A stretch of 39,027 bases of DNA. Origin: Sporosarcina ureae (GTDB lineage: Bacteria > Bacillota > Bacilli > Bacillales_A > Planococcaceae). A program made the position numbers and the translations under genes. The notes beneath the pieces are model-generated. The model did no database searches, was not told the origin of the DNA, and saw nothing but the letters and a program-made list of their open reading frames with translations. The stretch lies in NCBI RefSeq assembly GCF_029267015.1, contig NZ_JARIEA010000049.1, positions 1-39,027 of the forward strand. Reading direction: 5' to 3'. This document shows, piece by piece, positions 10,372 to 19,396 of this stretch. Numbering within the stretch: position 1 is the first letter of the stretch; every line of letters begins with the position of its first letter.

Positions 10372-10971
10372 TTATTTAACTTCATAATAATGTGTTTCCA
10401 ATATTTCTTTTGTTTCATCAAAAACTTGAACCTTCAATAAATCCCCTTTTAACAATCCAATTTGACCTTTAGAAAAAGAAGATAGGTTTCTAATCATATT
10501 AATTGTACTGCCTCCATTGATTGAATAAGAAGCAAAGGTTGCTTCAGGTGCTGTAATAGATATATTCGTCAAAAACGGATTTAAGATAGCTTGTATTGTT
10601 TTTATATATTGACCCGTAATTTCAAAATCTTGTGTCACATTCTTTTTTAATTCTTTACCGTTATTTGCTAAGAAACTAGCGGGAATAGTTAATGTATATC
10701 TTTCACCAAACAAGTATGGTTTTTTTGTTTTTACTATAACTTTGTTCGAATTTGCCGATACAGAGAGTGACAGCTTTTTGTTAACAGAACTGATAGTAAT
10801 CTGATCTAAGTTAGCAGTTTCATTAGATACATCTTTTGAAAATGTTATTGTCCATGGCTTTGTTGAGTCAGTAATAGGTTTCGTACTCGTTGCATAAGTA
10901 TTTGGCACAGCAAGACTTGCTGTTAAAAATAAACTCAAACAGCTAGTAAGAGCAAATGTCTTTAATCGCAT
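10372..10971 (-). CDS. Small secreted SbsA/Big_5 Ig-domain protein
   Basis: The 199-residue product has a signal peptide (cleavage near TYATSTK) and an AAGGAG ribosome site before the ATG. Residues about 32-115 form one Ig-like domain starting KPWTITFSKDV and containing PYLFGERYTLTIP, closely patterned on the C-terminal domains of its neighbours. The rest (about 116-199) is a beta-rich tail with no family that I recognise. It is effectively a stand-alone copy of the shared terminal domain and is the first gene of a two-gene minus-strand unit. A role as a binding or capping partner of the larger proteins is speculation. Confidence 0.75.
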   Translation of the reverse strand: MRLKTFALTSCLSLFLTASLAVPNTYATSTKPITDSTKPWTITFSKDVSNETANLDQITISSVNKKLSLSVSANSNKVIVKTKKPYLFGERYTLTIPASFLANNGKELKKNVTQDFEITGQYIKTIQAILNPFLTNISITAPEATFASYSINGGSTINMIRNLSSFSKGQIGLLKGDLLKVQVFDETKEILETHYYEVK

Positions 10972-11067
10972 AGTTAAGTTCTCCTTTATTGAATTGGTTT
11001 TAATAGTACAGAAATATCTTTAAAGAGCTAAAAGCTCTATCTTTATTATCGGGAAGGAAGTTAGGAA
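10972..11067. promoter_or_regulatory. Divergent intergenic region with small hairpin
   Basis: This 96-bp gap separates the divergent surface genes and must hold both promoters if no read-through occurs. AGAGCT at 11024-11029 and AGCTCT at 11033-11038 form a 6-bp inverted repeat with an AAA loop. No promoter boxes could be placed with certainty. Confidence 0.35.
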
Positions 11068-13935
11068 ATGAAGATACATTTGAAAATCACTGCTATGTTT
11101 GCGTTATTGTCAATCATCATACTATCCAGCCAAACAATTAAAACGGAAGCGGCTAAGGGTGATGCTAGTCTAAGTTGTGAAATGGAGCGTGGTAGGGATA
11201 TCATTTTTGTTATTCAAGATACTCCACAAATGCAATTACAAGATTCTAGTCGCGATCGTATTTTAGAATCGACTCGAATGATAGATGAAGCTGGTTCATT
11301 AGATCGCTTCGGCATAATAGGATTCAATGAAAATATAACAAAAAACACTTCATTGACTTCGAATAAATATCAAGTGAAAACAAAAATAAATGAATTATCA
11401 ACTTCATCCACACCAACTGGCGTTGATGCGAGTGTCGCTTTAAATAAAGCGATACAAGAGCTATCAGAAGACAAACCAAATAATGAAAAGCTAATAATTT
11501 TTATGACAGTAGACAAATCTATTAATAATGAGAAAATTTATTCGCTTGCCGATATCGCTTATGAAAAAGATATCCAGATACATACGATTAGTTTCGGAGA
11601 TAAAAAACTTGTAGATTATGAGACCTTAGAGAAAGTATCTGCTATTACTGAAGGGAACTATCACCATTCGCCAAATTATTCTTATTTACGAAACGTGTTG
11701 GCAAACTTGAATGTGGAAATTACCAACTTTGCAGGTCGTGAAGTAAGAAGTGATTGGAAGCTGACGCAAGATGTGGTTGAACCTAGGGGTCTTCTTTTAC
11801 ACGAGAATGTATCCATAGATTTAAATGGTTATAGTCTGACAATAAAAGATAATTTACTTATGCTGAATTGTTCTGAGATTCGCGCAGTTAATGGTGCTGT
11901 AATTCAAGCCGAAAATGTTACTCAAAAATCAAATTCTACTATTGCATTGAATAATAGCCAACTAAATGTTATTGATACGCTCAAGCAAGATGGATCCATA
12001 ATTGTAAATGGAGATTACAAGAGAGCAGAAAATCCTGAAATTATGGTAAATGTATTCAATCAAAGAGTTCATGGTTATTTAGATTTAAATGGACAAAAAG
12101 CAAAGATTTCATCCGAGATGCTACAAGAAGGTCATGTAGATTTGAAAGGTGGAACATTCCATGCAAATAGCGATTTACAACAGAAAGGTCATTTTAATGT
12201 ACAGGGAGGAACGCTACAAATAGATGGTAATCTTATAATTAATGGTGGGCCGTTAATTGATGATGCTTATATTGAGAATAAATCGCTTAATGTAGGTGGT
12301 GGTTTATTACAAGTAGGATCTAAAGAATTCGTAAAAGAAACAAGCGCAGCAGGTAATGTCAGACAATTGAATGGTCAATTATACATAAATCATGGATCAG
12401 TTAAAATTTATGGAGACTATACAATTGTAGATGGGTGGCTTACCATGATTAAAGGTTCTATGGACACATCGACACCGCAGTATGGAGAAGGTGACGGAGA
12501 TTACGTTTATGTCTATGGTGATTTCTCCACTTCTAGCAAACGTAACCATGCAAGTCGTAAGTACATTCATCTTGGTAAGCCTATGAATGATCAAGGTCAT
12601 TTAACGGATGGTGTACTGAAAATAGGTGGTACATTTACTCAAACAGGTAATGGAGAAGATGATCTAATATACACAGATCGAATGAATGGCTTCAAAAAAG
12701 ATTATAGCCGATACAATTTCCACGCTAAGGGTAGACATAAAGTAGTAATGATGAATAAAGAAAGAATTAATATAGAAGGAAAAGGCTTCACTTTTAATTT
12801 GCTTGAGCTTCATGGGAAATTACAGGAGTATTCAATGACTGGACCAGTAGCATGGAACAAAGTAAATGAGGTGCCAAAATCGGCCAATTCAACCTTATCT
12901 AGCTTATCAATTAACGATAAACAAGTACCAGGATTTACACCTAATACAATGAAGTACTTCAGATTTGAAGTACCTGCAGACAGTTTGCCGACTGGAGGCG
13001 CACAAACACTGAAAGTAGATGCTCGTGCCCAAGATCGCAATGCTACCGTTACTGTGTTAAACAGAGTACTAGCATCTGATGGAACAGGTGAAGTAAAAGT
13101 ACAGGTCACTGCAGTTGATGGTTCGAATTCAGTTTATACAGTTGAGGTTAAGGTAGGTCCAGGATCAGGTGGTAAAGTAACATCAATAGAACTTGATCGA
13201 AAAGAAGTTATCTTTATTGAAAAAGAAGGTGGTGGTTATAATCCACTGCAAATCATAATTGGCTATACTGTGTATCCTAAAAACGCAACGAATCAACAAG
13301 TCAATTGGACATCTACTAATCCAGATGTAGCGGAAGTTAATGCAAGTGGTATTGTCAAGCCTCTTAGAAAAGGTGAGACAAGTATCGTTGCTACGACTGC
13401 TGATGGGGGATTAATTGACTCAGCAAGTGTTCAAGTCTTAGGGCAAAACGATTTACTTCAGGGAATCAAAACGCTTGAAGACTTTGTCGATGATAATGAT
13501 AGATATGATAAAATAATGAGTGGTCTTTATGATTTGGATAAGCTAGGTATTGTAGTGCCTGGCAATAATATAAAGAGCTTACAATTCACTAAATCTGGGA
13601 TCTTAACGAGTGGAGTAATTGAAGCAGGTGGTAGAACTGCTCGAATAGAGGTTCTTATAAATGGAATGATACTAGGAACCAATAAACTAAGTAGTAATAA
13701 ATTCATATTTAATCGTGCATCTATGAAAGTTAGTGACTATGTAGAGATTATTTCGTATGACAGTGCTTCAAACGAACTTGAACGTATTGGAACAACTTAT
13801 CCAGTAGGCTTCGAAGCTAGTTCTGGAATGAGTCCAGGTTACTATTCGATAAAGTATCTTTTACTTAACAAATTGGAGTTCGATCAAATCCTAGACGAAT
13901 ATTCACCCAAACAACTACGATTCACTGCCAGATGA
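11068..13935 (+). CDS. Secreted vWA / beta-solenoid / cadherin-like / Big_2 surface protein
   Basis: The 955-residue product has a signal peptide (about 1-29). Residues about 42-215 are a von Willebrand A fold (GRDIIFVIQDTPQ, RFGIIGFNENI, EKLIIFMTVDKS). The metal-binding DxSxS motif reads DTPQM, so the first MIDAS loop is degenerate. Residues about 225-590 are beta-solenoid-like repeats (VDLKGGTFH, LNVGGGLLQV, VKIYGDY). A cadherin-like beta-sandwich (PF12733 type, LSSLSINDKQVPGFTP) spans about 612-705 and a Big_2 Ig domain (VNWTSTNPDVAEVNASGIV) about 708-800. The C-terminal 150 residues are unrecognised. It ends 16 bp before the cohesin gene, whose ribosome site is in that gap, so the three genes 11068-16172 look like one operon. 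An adhesive role is inferred from the domains. Confidence 0.8.
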   Translation: MKIHLKITAMFALLSIIILSSQTIKTEAAKGDASLSCEMERGRDIIFVIQDTPQMQLQDSSRDRILESTRMIDEAGSLDRFGIIGFNENITKNTSLTSNKYQVKTKINELSTSSTPTGVDASVALNKAIQELSEDKPNNEKLIIFMTVDKSINNEKIYSLADIAYEKDIQIHTISFGDKKLVDYETLEKVSAITEGNYHHSPNYSYLRNVLANLNVEITNFAGREVRSDWKLTQDVVEPRGLLLHENVSIDLNGYSLTIKDNLLMLNCSEIRAVNGAVIQAENVTQKSNSTIALNNSQLNVIDTLKQDGSIIVNGDYKRAENPEIMVNVFNQRVHGYLDLNGQKAKISSEMLQEGHVDLKGGTFHANSDLQQKGHFNVQGGTLQIDGNLIINGGPLIDDAYIENKSLNVGGGLLQVGSKEFVKETSAAGNVRQLNGQLYINHGSVKIYGDYTIVDGWLTMIKGSMDTSTPQYGEGDGDYVYVYGDFSTSSKRNHASRKYIHLGKPMNDQGHLTDGVLKIGGTFTQTGNGEDDLIYTDRMNGFKKDYSRYNFHAKGRHKVVMMNKERINIEGKGFTFNLLELHGKLQEYSMTGPVAWNKVNEVPKSANSTLSSLSINDKQVPGFTPNTMKYFRFEVPADSLPTGGAQTLKVDARAQDRNATVTVLNRVLASDGTGEVKVQVTAVDGSNSVYTVEVKVGPGSGGKVTSIELDRKEVIFIEKEGGGYNPLQIIIGYTVYPKNATNQQVNWTSTNPDVAEVNASGIVKPLRKGETSIVATTADGGLIDSASVQVLGQNDLLQGIKTLEDFVDDNDRYDKIMSGLYDLDKLGIVVPGNNIKSLQFTKSGILTSGVIEAGGRTARIEVLINGMILGTNKLSSNKFIFNRASMKVSDYVEIISYDSASNELERIGTTYPVGFEASSGMSPGYYSIKYLLLNKLEFDQILDEYSPKQLRFTAR

Positions 13936-13951
13936 TAAAAGGAGGTAGGGC

Positions 13952-14746
13952 GTGCACAGGCATGCCCATACATATTTTATGAAAAAAATTAAGTTTCTAC
14001 TATTATTTAGTATTCTACTACTGCTTATCCCAGTCATTCCGACAGAGGCAGCTGTTAAAAAGACAGCAGTCGGTGTATCTTCTGCATTTGTGGAGAGGAC
14101 AGGCTCTACAAATTTGACAGTGTTCATCAGTAGTGACGAAAAGATTGCCGGCGGATCATTTGATATTATATACAATCCTGACAATATGCGTATTAGTACA
14201 ACAGATGTTAAAATGACTGACACGTTATCCGACTACCTGTCTTCAGGTGGAAGTGATGGTGCTGGTAAAATATCGATGTCTTTTGCAAAATCATCAGGCA
14301 GTACAATTGATGGAACCATTATGGAAGTAAAAGCTACTGTGCTTACGCCAGGTTCAGGGAAGATCAACGACTTGAAGCTTGAAAAAGTTGAATTGTTTAA
14401 TGAGCAAGGTAATAAAATCAACGCTCAACTAGTTAATGGACAAGTAAAGCCATTCGATGGAAAAGAGTCTACTTATGGCGATACTGTAGGTGTTAATAAG
14501 CCTTGGGTTATTACATTAAGTAAGCCCTACAATCCAGCTACATTGAATGCAAGTGCAGTGAGTGTAAAGCGTGGTAGCACGGCATTTCCAGTTGAAGTAG
14601 AAGCGATTAACGATACACAGTTCAGAGTGAAGCCGATTGGCCCCTACCTGAAAACTACTTATACGCTCGAAGTTACAGATCAGTTGCGCTCAGTTAATGG
14701 CACAAAATTAAGTCAGCCAGTACGGCTTACGTTTAAGGTGAATTGA
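13952..14746 (+). CDS. Secreted cohesin-domain protein with C-terminal Big_5 Ig domain
   Basis: A GTG at 13952 is placed 5-6 bases after GGAGGT and is the likely start; the ATG at 13979 has no good ribosome site. The 264-residue product has a signal peptide (about 1-32). Residues about 36-168 match the cohesin fold pattern: LTVFISSDEKIAGGSFDIIYNPDNM, then GAGKISMSFA and GTIMEVKATVLTPGSGKIN. Residues about 175-264 are the shared SbsA/Big_5 Ig domain (NKPWVITLSKPYNPATL, GPYLKTTYTLEVTDQLRS, NGTKL). Cohesins bind dockerins, and the next gene encodes a dockerin, so the pair may interact. The cohesin assignment rests on pattern recognition, not a profile search. Confidence 0.75.
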   Translation: MHRHAHTYFMKKIKFLLLFSILLLLIPVIPTEAAVKKTAVGVSSAFVERTGSTNLTVFISSDEKIAGGSFDIIYNPDNMRISTTDVKMTDTLSDYLSSGGSDGAGKISMSFAKSSGSTIDGTIMEVKATVLTPGSGKINDLKLEKVELFNEQGNKINAQLVNGQVKPFDGKESTYGDTVGVNKPWVITLSKPYNPATLNASAVSVKRGSTAFPVEVEAINDTQFRVKPIGPYLKTTYTLEVTDQLRSVNGTKLSQPVRLTFKVN

Positions 14747-14756
14747 GGTGAGGTAC

Positions 14757-16172
14757 ATGAAGAGTTTGTTCCATAAAGTCTTATTGTTTTCGTTAGTGTT
14801 AGGCGCACTAGCGGTGTCAGAGGTTATTGCAGATTCGGCATATGCAGAAATTTTGGAAGTAAGCGAAAGCCGATCACTTGGCACAACAGTGGAAGTGCCA
14901 ATTACTATTCGGGATACAATGTATTTAACGTCAGGAAATTTTGTGATCGCGGCACCATCTACTACTGGTGTTAAATTAAAGAGTTTTCGCTCGGAACCGG
15001 CTTTTGACGATCAGAAATTCCGTACGAGATTCACGATTGATAACAACGTACTAGATTTAAACTTTTTATCGATGTCTGGAAAAGAGGAACGTTTAACAGG
15101 CAACAAGATTACAGTAGGTTATCTTGTATATGAACTTACTCCTTCATTTAAAGCAGGAGAGTCTGTTGATCTTTCACTTTCTTCAATGAGTATGAAAGGC
15201 AGATTAAATCAAGATGTGATTGTGACGCCAATGGACGGGAAAATTGTTCGCAAAATGCCAGTGGGCGATGTAGTAGGAAATAATAAGCCAACTGCAGCAG
15301 CAGCAATCCGTATTTTACAGCACTTGAAAAATCCTATTACAAATCGTGAAGAATTCTTGTCTGCTGATGTCAATGGAGATGGTGTGTTAACGCAAGAAGA
15401 TGCACAGATTGTCTTAGATTATATTGCAGGCAAACGCACGACGTTCTTAGCAGTCCAGTCAAAAGAATTTGATAATGCGGTATTAAAGAGTGAGTATAGC
15501 GAGCAAGTATCTGCAATCAATGGTCGTGCGCCTTACACATATAAGCGTTTAGGATCATTTCCAACAGGACTACTTTTAAATGAAAAAACGGGTGAAATAA
15601 CGGGAACACCAACGCGGGCAGGCGCATTTGTTTTTGATATCCAAGTAGTCGACGCTGTTGGCGACATAGAGAAACGGAAATTCAGTATGCAAGTTATTGA
15701 TTCAGATATTATGTCTGTGGAAAAACCATTACCGATAAACGTAAAATTGAACGGTACTCCTGAGTTGCCTGCAATAGTGAATGTCACGTATAAAGATAAG
15801 AAAACAGGTAAAGAAGCAGTTACTTGGAAACCAGTCGACACATCTAAAATCGGTACAGTCATTGCCAAAGGAATGATTGGAGACAGTGGGTTCACTGTAA
15901 GTGTTGAAGTCAATGTCGTATCAGCAAATTACTTAAATAGTGTATCAGTCAAATATGTACAGTTCTTAAATCTTCATACGATTGAAGTAGATGTTTCTGA
16001 AGAAGTGTATAAAGTCACAGTAAATACAACATACAATATGCACTTTGAGGGTGATAAGAAATTTAGCTTAATCAGCGCAAACTTACCGGCTAACTCAACA
16101 GTCACATTCCGTATGTACGATAAATACGGCAATCTTCTCGAAACAAAGCAACACGTATTGAAACCGAACTAA
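14757..16172 (+). CDS. Secreted cohesin-like / dockerin / Ig protein
   Basis: I prefer the ATG at 14757 (471 residues) over a GTG at 14748, because GAGGTG, which overlaps the previous stop codon, lies 6 bases before it. This suggests translational coupling with the cohesin gene. A signal peptide (about 1-28) precedes a cohesin-like beta domain (about 29-165). A dockerin follows (about 169-230): a degenerate first repeat with ITNREEFLSADVNGDGVLTQ leading into a canonical calcium loop DVNGDGVLTQED. Then come a putative Ig domain of the He_PIG type (about 241-318, FPTGLLLNEKTGEITGTPTR), a Big_4-like domain (about 320-388, VTYKDKKTGKEAVTWKPVD) and a 75-residue tail. No glycoside hydrolase is nearby, so this is not evidently a cellulosome. 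Confidence 0.75.
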   Translation: MKSLFHKVLLFSLVLGALAVSEVIADSAYAEILEVSESRSLGTTVEVPITIRDTMYLTSGNFVIAAPSTTGVKLKSFRSEPAFDDQKFRTRFTIDNNVLDLNFLSMSGKEERLTGNKITVGYLVYELTPSFKAGESVDLSLSSMSMKGRLNQDVIVTPMDGKIVRKMPVGDVVGNNKPTAAAAIRILQHLKNPITNREEFLSADVNGDGVLTQEDAQIVLDYIAGKRTTFLAVQSKEFDNAVLKSEYSEQVSAINGRAPYTYKRLGSFPTGLLLNEKTGEITGTPTRAGAFVFDIQVVDAVGDIEKRKFSMQVIDSDIMSVEKPLPINVKLNGTPELPAIVNVTYKDKKTGKEAVTWKPVDTSKIGTVIAKGMIGDSGFTVSVEVNVVSANYLNSVSVKYVQFLNLHTIEVDVSEEVYKVTVNTTYNMHFEGDKKFSLISANLPANSTVTFRMYDKYGNLLETKQHVLKPN

Positions 16173-16179
16173 CAAGTAT

Positions 16180-16226
16180 AGCCATCTTCACTGATTAATA
16201 ACTAATCAGCGAAGATGGCTTTTTTC
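16180..16226 (+). terminator. Strong terminator of the cohesin-dockerin operon
   Basis: AGCCATCTTC plus CTGATTA (16180-16197) pairs with TAATCAG plus GAAGATGGCT (16203-16220) with one A/C mismatch and loop ATAAC. Six Ts follow. Confidence 0.92.
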
Positions 16227-16267
16227 TATGTTACGATAGAAAGAAAACTTCCTAGGAGGTCTAGAAC

Positions 16268-17213
16268 ATGACTAATCGACAAGATAAACACATCCTAATC
16301 TACGGAGATATTTTCGTGGACTATATCGCAACAGACAAAACCAACACGAAGTTCAAGACGTTCCTCGGAGGTGCGACAATCAATGTGGCGGCAGGAGTTT
16401 CGCGCCTTGGTGCCAAATCTTCATTAATCACTGTAATTGGTGATGATGATGACTCGAACTTCGCAGTAAATGAACTGGAGACTGAAGGCGTTGATTTAAC
16501 GTATGCTTTACGATCTCCCGAGAAAAAAGTAAATCGTGTTTACGTTCATCTAACGCCAGAACGTGATCGTGTATTCGCGAACTATATAGATGACACGCCT
16601 GATCTACAGGTACAACCGAGCGATCTGGATGAACAGGCTTTCCGACAGGCTTCCATATTACATATTTGCTCGGGTACGATGTTTCACCCGACTGCCCTAG
16701 CTACTACTAAAAGAGCTGTTGAATTAGCAAAGGCGAATGACGTGTTTCTTTCACTAGATACTAATGTGAGACCACTTCGCTGGGAGAGTGAAGACATATG
16801 TCGTAGTACGATTTTGTCATTTTTACATCAGACAGATTTGTTGAAATTAACGGAAGAAGAGCTTGCTTTTCTCATGAAGGAAACAGATGTGCAAAAAGCG
16901 CTTGCTGGACTTGCTGTATATAATATTCCTGTAGTTATGATGACGATGGGGGAACTGGGGACGCTTGCAGTAATTGAAGGCAAGCAACATCATGTAGGAG
17001 TCGAGCCAATTGAGCCGGTTGATACGACAGGTGCGGGGGATGCCGTTCATTGCGGGCGTACTTCGTGGACTTCATTTGCATGGTAAGTCAAATAATTTAG
17101 AAGAAATGCTGGATCATATACAATTCGGCAATAAAATGGGAGCATTATGCGCGATGAAATCAGGGGCTCTTTCTGCGATGCCGTATGCGGACGAATTGGG
17201 TGAGTTAGAATAG
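16268..17213 (+). pseudogene. PfkB-family sugar kinase (fructokinase-like), frameshifted
   Basis: TAGGAGG lies 8-10 bases before the ATG. The product matches PfkB/ribokinase-family kinases: GGATINVAAGVSRLGA near residue 37 and the catalytic signature DTTGAGD near residue 253. Immediately after GAGDA the frame is lost. Removing one base at about 17045 (the G of GCCGTTCATT) restores GAGDAFIAGVLRGLHLHGK and runs on to the TAG ending at 17213, giving a normal-length protein of about 314 residues. As read, translation stops at 17086 with an aberrant tail, which would remove the C-terminal part of the active site. It is either a recent natural frameshift or a base-calling error, since the rest of the frame is intact. 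Its substrate (fructose, or another ketose or nucleoside) cannot be told. It has its own terminator-bounded unit. Confidence 0.8.
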
Positions 17214-17229
17214 ACCATTATTCAGGCCG

Positions 17230-17365
17230 CGCTCTATCAATCGGCTTAATCGCTCTATCGTGGACCGTGAGTGCTCTATCAAGACCGCTATCCGCTCTAT
17301 CATAGCCTATCACTGCTCTATGCCGTATTTTATCCGCTCTATAACACTAGCCAACCGCTCATAGA
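17230..17365. repeat. Seven tandem units phased at exactly 21 bp (YGCTCTATC)
   Basis: The motif C/T-GCTCTATC starts at 17230, 17251, 17272, 17293, 17314, 17335 and 17356, always 21 bp apart. The 12 bases between motifs vary, and the last copies are degenerate (CTCTATG, CTCTATA, CTCATAG). The array follows the broken kinase gene and precedes the chemoreceptor terminator. Twenty-one bp is two helical turns, so all motifs face the same side of the DNA; it is also seven codons. It is not CRISPR: the conserved part is only 9 bp. Confidence 0.85.
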
Positions 17366-17390
17366 AAAACCTGCGCCTCGATCAACACAA

Positions 17391-17425
17391 AAAAGCAGCC
17401 CCGCCTAAGCGGAAGCTGCTTTTCC
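17391..17425 (-). terminator. Terminator of the chemoreceptor gene (probably bidirectional)
   Basis: AAAAGCAGC and GCTGCTTTT form the outer stem and CCGC/GCGG the inner stem with loop CTAA. It lies just after the minus-strand stop at 17432. Confidence 0.85.
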
Positions 17426-17431
17426 TCATTA

Positions 17432-19120
17432 TTAAACCTTAAATTCCTTTATCACATTCTGCAACACCAATGCTTGCTGACTTAAGCCGTGCGCTACAGT
17501 ATTGATCTCTTCAATCGTCGCCATTTGTTCTTCCACAGCACTTGAATTCTGCTCAGTTTGTTCCGAAGATTCATCCGCTTGTGCAGCAATTTCCTGAACG
17601 GAAGCAGAGACTTCTTCAGCACTTGCGGAAATTTCTTCAGTGGCGGATGAAATTTCTTCAATTTGATCGCCCATCGCTTGAATCGCGCTAACGATAGTAG
17701 AGAAGGCTTTCCCGGCATCATCGATCACGTGAACGCCCTGTTCAGCATTTTTCAGGCTTTCCGCCACGGACACTTCGACGTTTTTCGTATCAGTCTGGAT
17801 ATCTGCAGTCAACTTCACGATCTGACTTGCAGAGTTCTTCGATTGTTCCGCAAGATTTCGGACTTCATTCGCTACTACAGCGAAGCCTTTTCCTTGTTCG
17901 CCAGCTCGAGCAGCTTCAATCGCAGCGTTCAGCGCTAAGAGATTAGTCTGTTCAGTAATATCCGTAATAACTTTTGTGATATTTTCGATTTCAATCGTTT
18001 GCTTGCTCAATCGCTGGATCAATTCGCTCGTTTGCTGAGAAGAGCTATAGATAACATCCATTTGATCTTTAGCTTGTTGAACGGAGTGTTCACTGTCGCC
18101 TGCTAGTTGTTCAGTTTCCTCTGCATTTGTGTTTAAGCGCAAGGCGGACTCTGCAATACGTTGAACACCGAGTGCTGTTTCTTCCATCGCCAATGAACTT
18201 TCCTTTGCTGAGGCAGCAGATATTTGTGCACTAGATGAAATCTGCTCCATATTACGGCTTACTTCATGTGATGCGCGTGTGACTTCTTGTGTGCTTGCGG
18301 ATAATTCTTCAGCAGAGGCTGTTACGTGCAATGCATTATCACTAATTGTAGTAATGACGTTCCGCAAATTTGCCTTCATTGTATTAAATGAACTTGCCAA
18401 CTCTCGAATCTCATCATTCGCTTTAACATGAATATCCTCTTGCGTTAGATCTCCATTTGCCATAACAGTGGTTGCTGCAGAAAGTCTTCTGATTGGACGT
18501 GTAATTGAACGATAGATTAAATAGGCAATAATGATCGCCAAAATCGTGTCAGTAATAATGGAAGTAGTCAGTGCTTTCTTGGATTTAGCTGCGCCAGCCT
18601 GAGCTGCTTTTCGGTTATCGGCAAGTGCTTGATCTTGAAAACTTTCCATGTCATGTCCCAGTTGTTGAATCGCGATATTGACGGGGCGGCTATCTTCTTG
18701 CATGACTTGCTTAGCGCCTGCCAAATCGTTTGCTTGGACTAGACGAACGATTTCATCGGTACTGACATCATACAAGGCAATATTATCTTGTGTTTCTTTA
18801 ATAAGTCGCTTCATTTCATCGGCCTCTGCAAGAGTAGCCAAATTATCGAGCTCATCCTTCAATCCTTGTTGATGAGTTCTTAAGTTCTCTAGTGCTACAT
18901 CGCGTTGGTCAGCTAGATAAGCGCGCATATACATTCCTTGCAGTGCCATTTCTTTTTGAACATCGCCTGCGCCAATGGACATTTTGACTTGCTTGTCTAA
19001 CATTTCTTCATAATCATCTGCAACTTTTTCTAATTGCGAAATACTGTAAAATGCAAACACCAGTAAGACGGCAAGCATGATACCAAAGCCACCAAATATT
19101 TTTTTGCCAATTGTCATCAT
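17432..19120 (-). CDS. Methyl-accepting chemotaxis protein
   Basis: The 562-residue product is a transmembrane chemoreceptor that signals through CheA/CheW to the flagellar motor. A first membrane segment (about 7-27) and a second (about 187-205) bracket a helical extracellular domain of the four-helix-bundle type. HAMP follows (about 207-260, RPIRRLSAATTVMANGDLT), then the methylation and signalling domain with the highly conserved hairpin (LNAAIEAARAGEQGKGFAVV) and a C-terminal LQNVIKEFKV tail. AGGAGGAGTTA precedes two adjacent ATG codons; the first is used here. Ligand unknown: the sensor domain is generic. It is a single-gene unit bounded by a terminator and implies a motile host. Confidence 0.95.
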   Translation of the reverse strand: MMTIGKKIFGGFGIMLAVLLVFAFYSISQLEKVADDYEEMLDKQVKMSIGAGDVQKEMALQGMYMRAYLADQRDVALENLRTHQQGLKDELDNLATLAEADEMKRLIKETQDNIALYDVSTDEIVRLVQANDLAGAKQVMQEDSRPVNIAIQQLGHDMESFQDQALADNRKAAQAGAAKSKKALTTSIITDTILAIIIAYLIYRSITRPIRRLSAATTVMANGDLTQEDIHVKANDEIRELASSFNTMKANLRNVITTISDNALHVTASAEELSASTQEVTRASHEVSRNMEQISSSAQISAASAKESSLAMEETALGVQRIAESALRLNTNAEETEQLAGDSEHSVQQAKDQMDVIYSSSQQTSELIQRLSKQTIEIENITKVITDITEQTNLLALNAAIEAARAGEQGKGFAVVANEVRNLAEQSKNSASQIVKLTADIQTDTKNVEVSVAESLKNAEQGVHVIDDAGKAFSTIVSAIQAMGDQIEEISSATEEISASAEEVSASVQEIAAQADESSEQTEQNSSAVEEQMATIEEINTVAHGLSQQALVLQNVIKEFKV

Positions 19121-19146
19121 TAACTCCTCCTATGACTAAAAACCTA

Positions 19147-19175
19147 CCACTAATTATATTTTACTATATTAGTGG
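19147..19175 (-). promoter_or_regulatory. 29-bp imperfect dyad around a possible -10 box
   Basis: CCACTAAT at 19147 and ATTAGTGG at 19168-19175 form an inverted repeat. On the minus strand it encloses a TATAAT-like sequence upstream of the chemoreceptor gene, so it could be an operator. The matching -35 is not convincing. The rest of the gap 19121-19396 is AT-rich and holds nothing else that I recognise. Confidence 0.35.
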
Positions 19176-19396
19176 AATATAATGTGAAAGTAAATAGGTT
19201 AATTTTGAATAATTTAGTACATAATTTATATTCCGTTAATTAAGACTGCTATCTATATTAAAGTTATCAGTTACTTAATAAGGAGATAAAGACTAAAGGA
19301 ATATTTGCTATGTTCGTACTATAACCTCGTTTGTAAATAACAGTGTTTCATAGTACTATGACGAAAAGGTAACGAATAAGGAAGGTGAGATGTATT

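Noticed and set aside
13952-16172. Cellulosome scaffold
   Set aside because: No glycoside hydrolase, CBM3 or enzyme-borne dockerin is in the window.
17230-17365. CRISPR array
   Set aside because: The conserved part is only 9 bp and the variable parts 12 bp; no cas genes are near.
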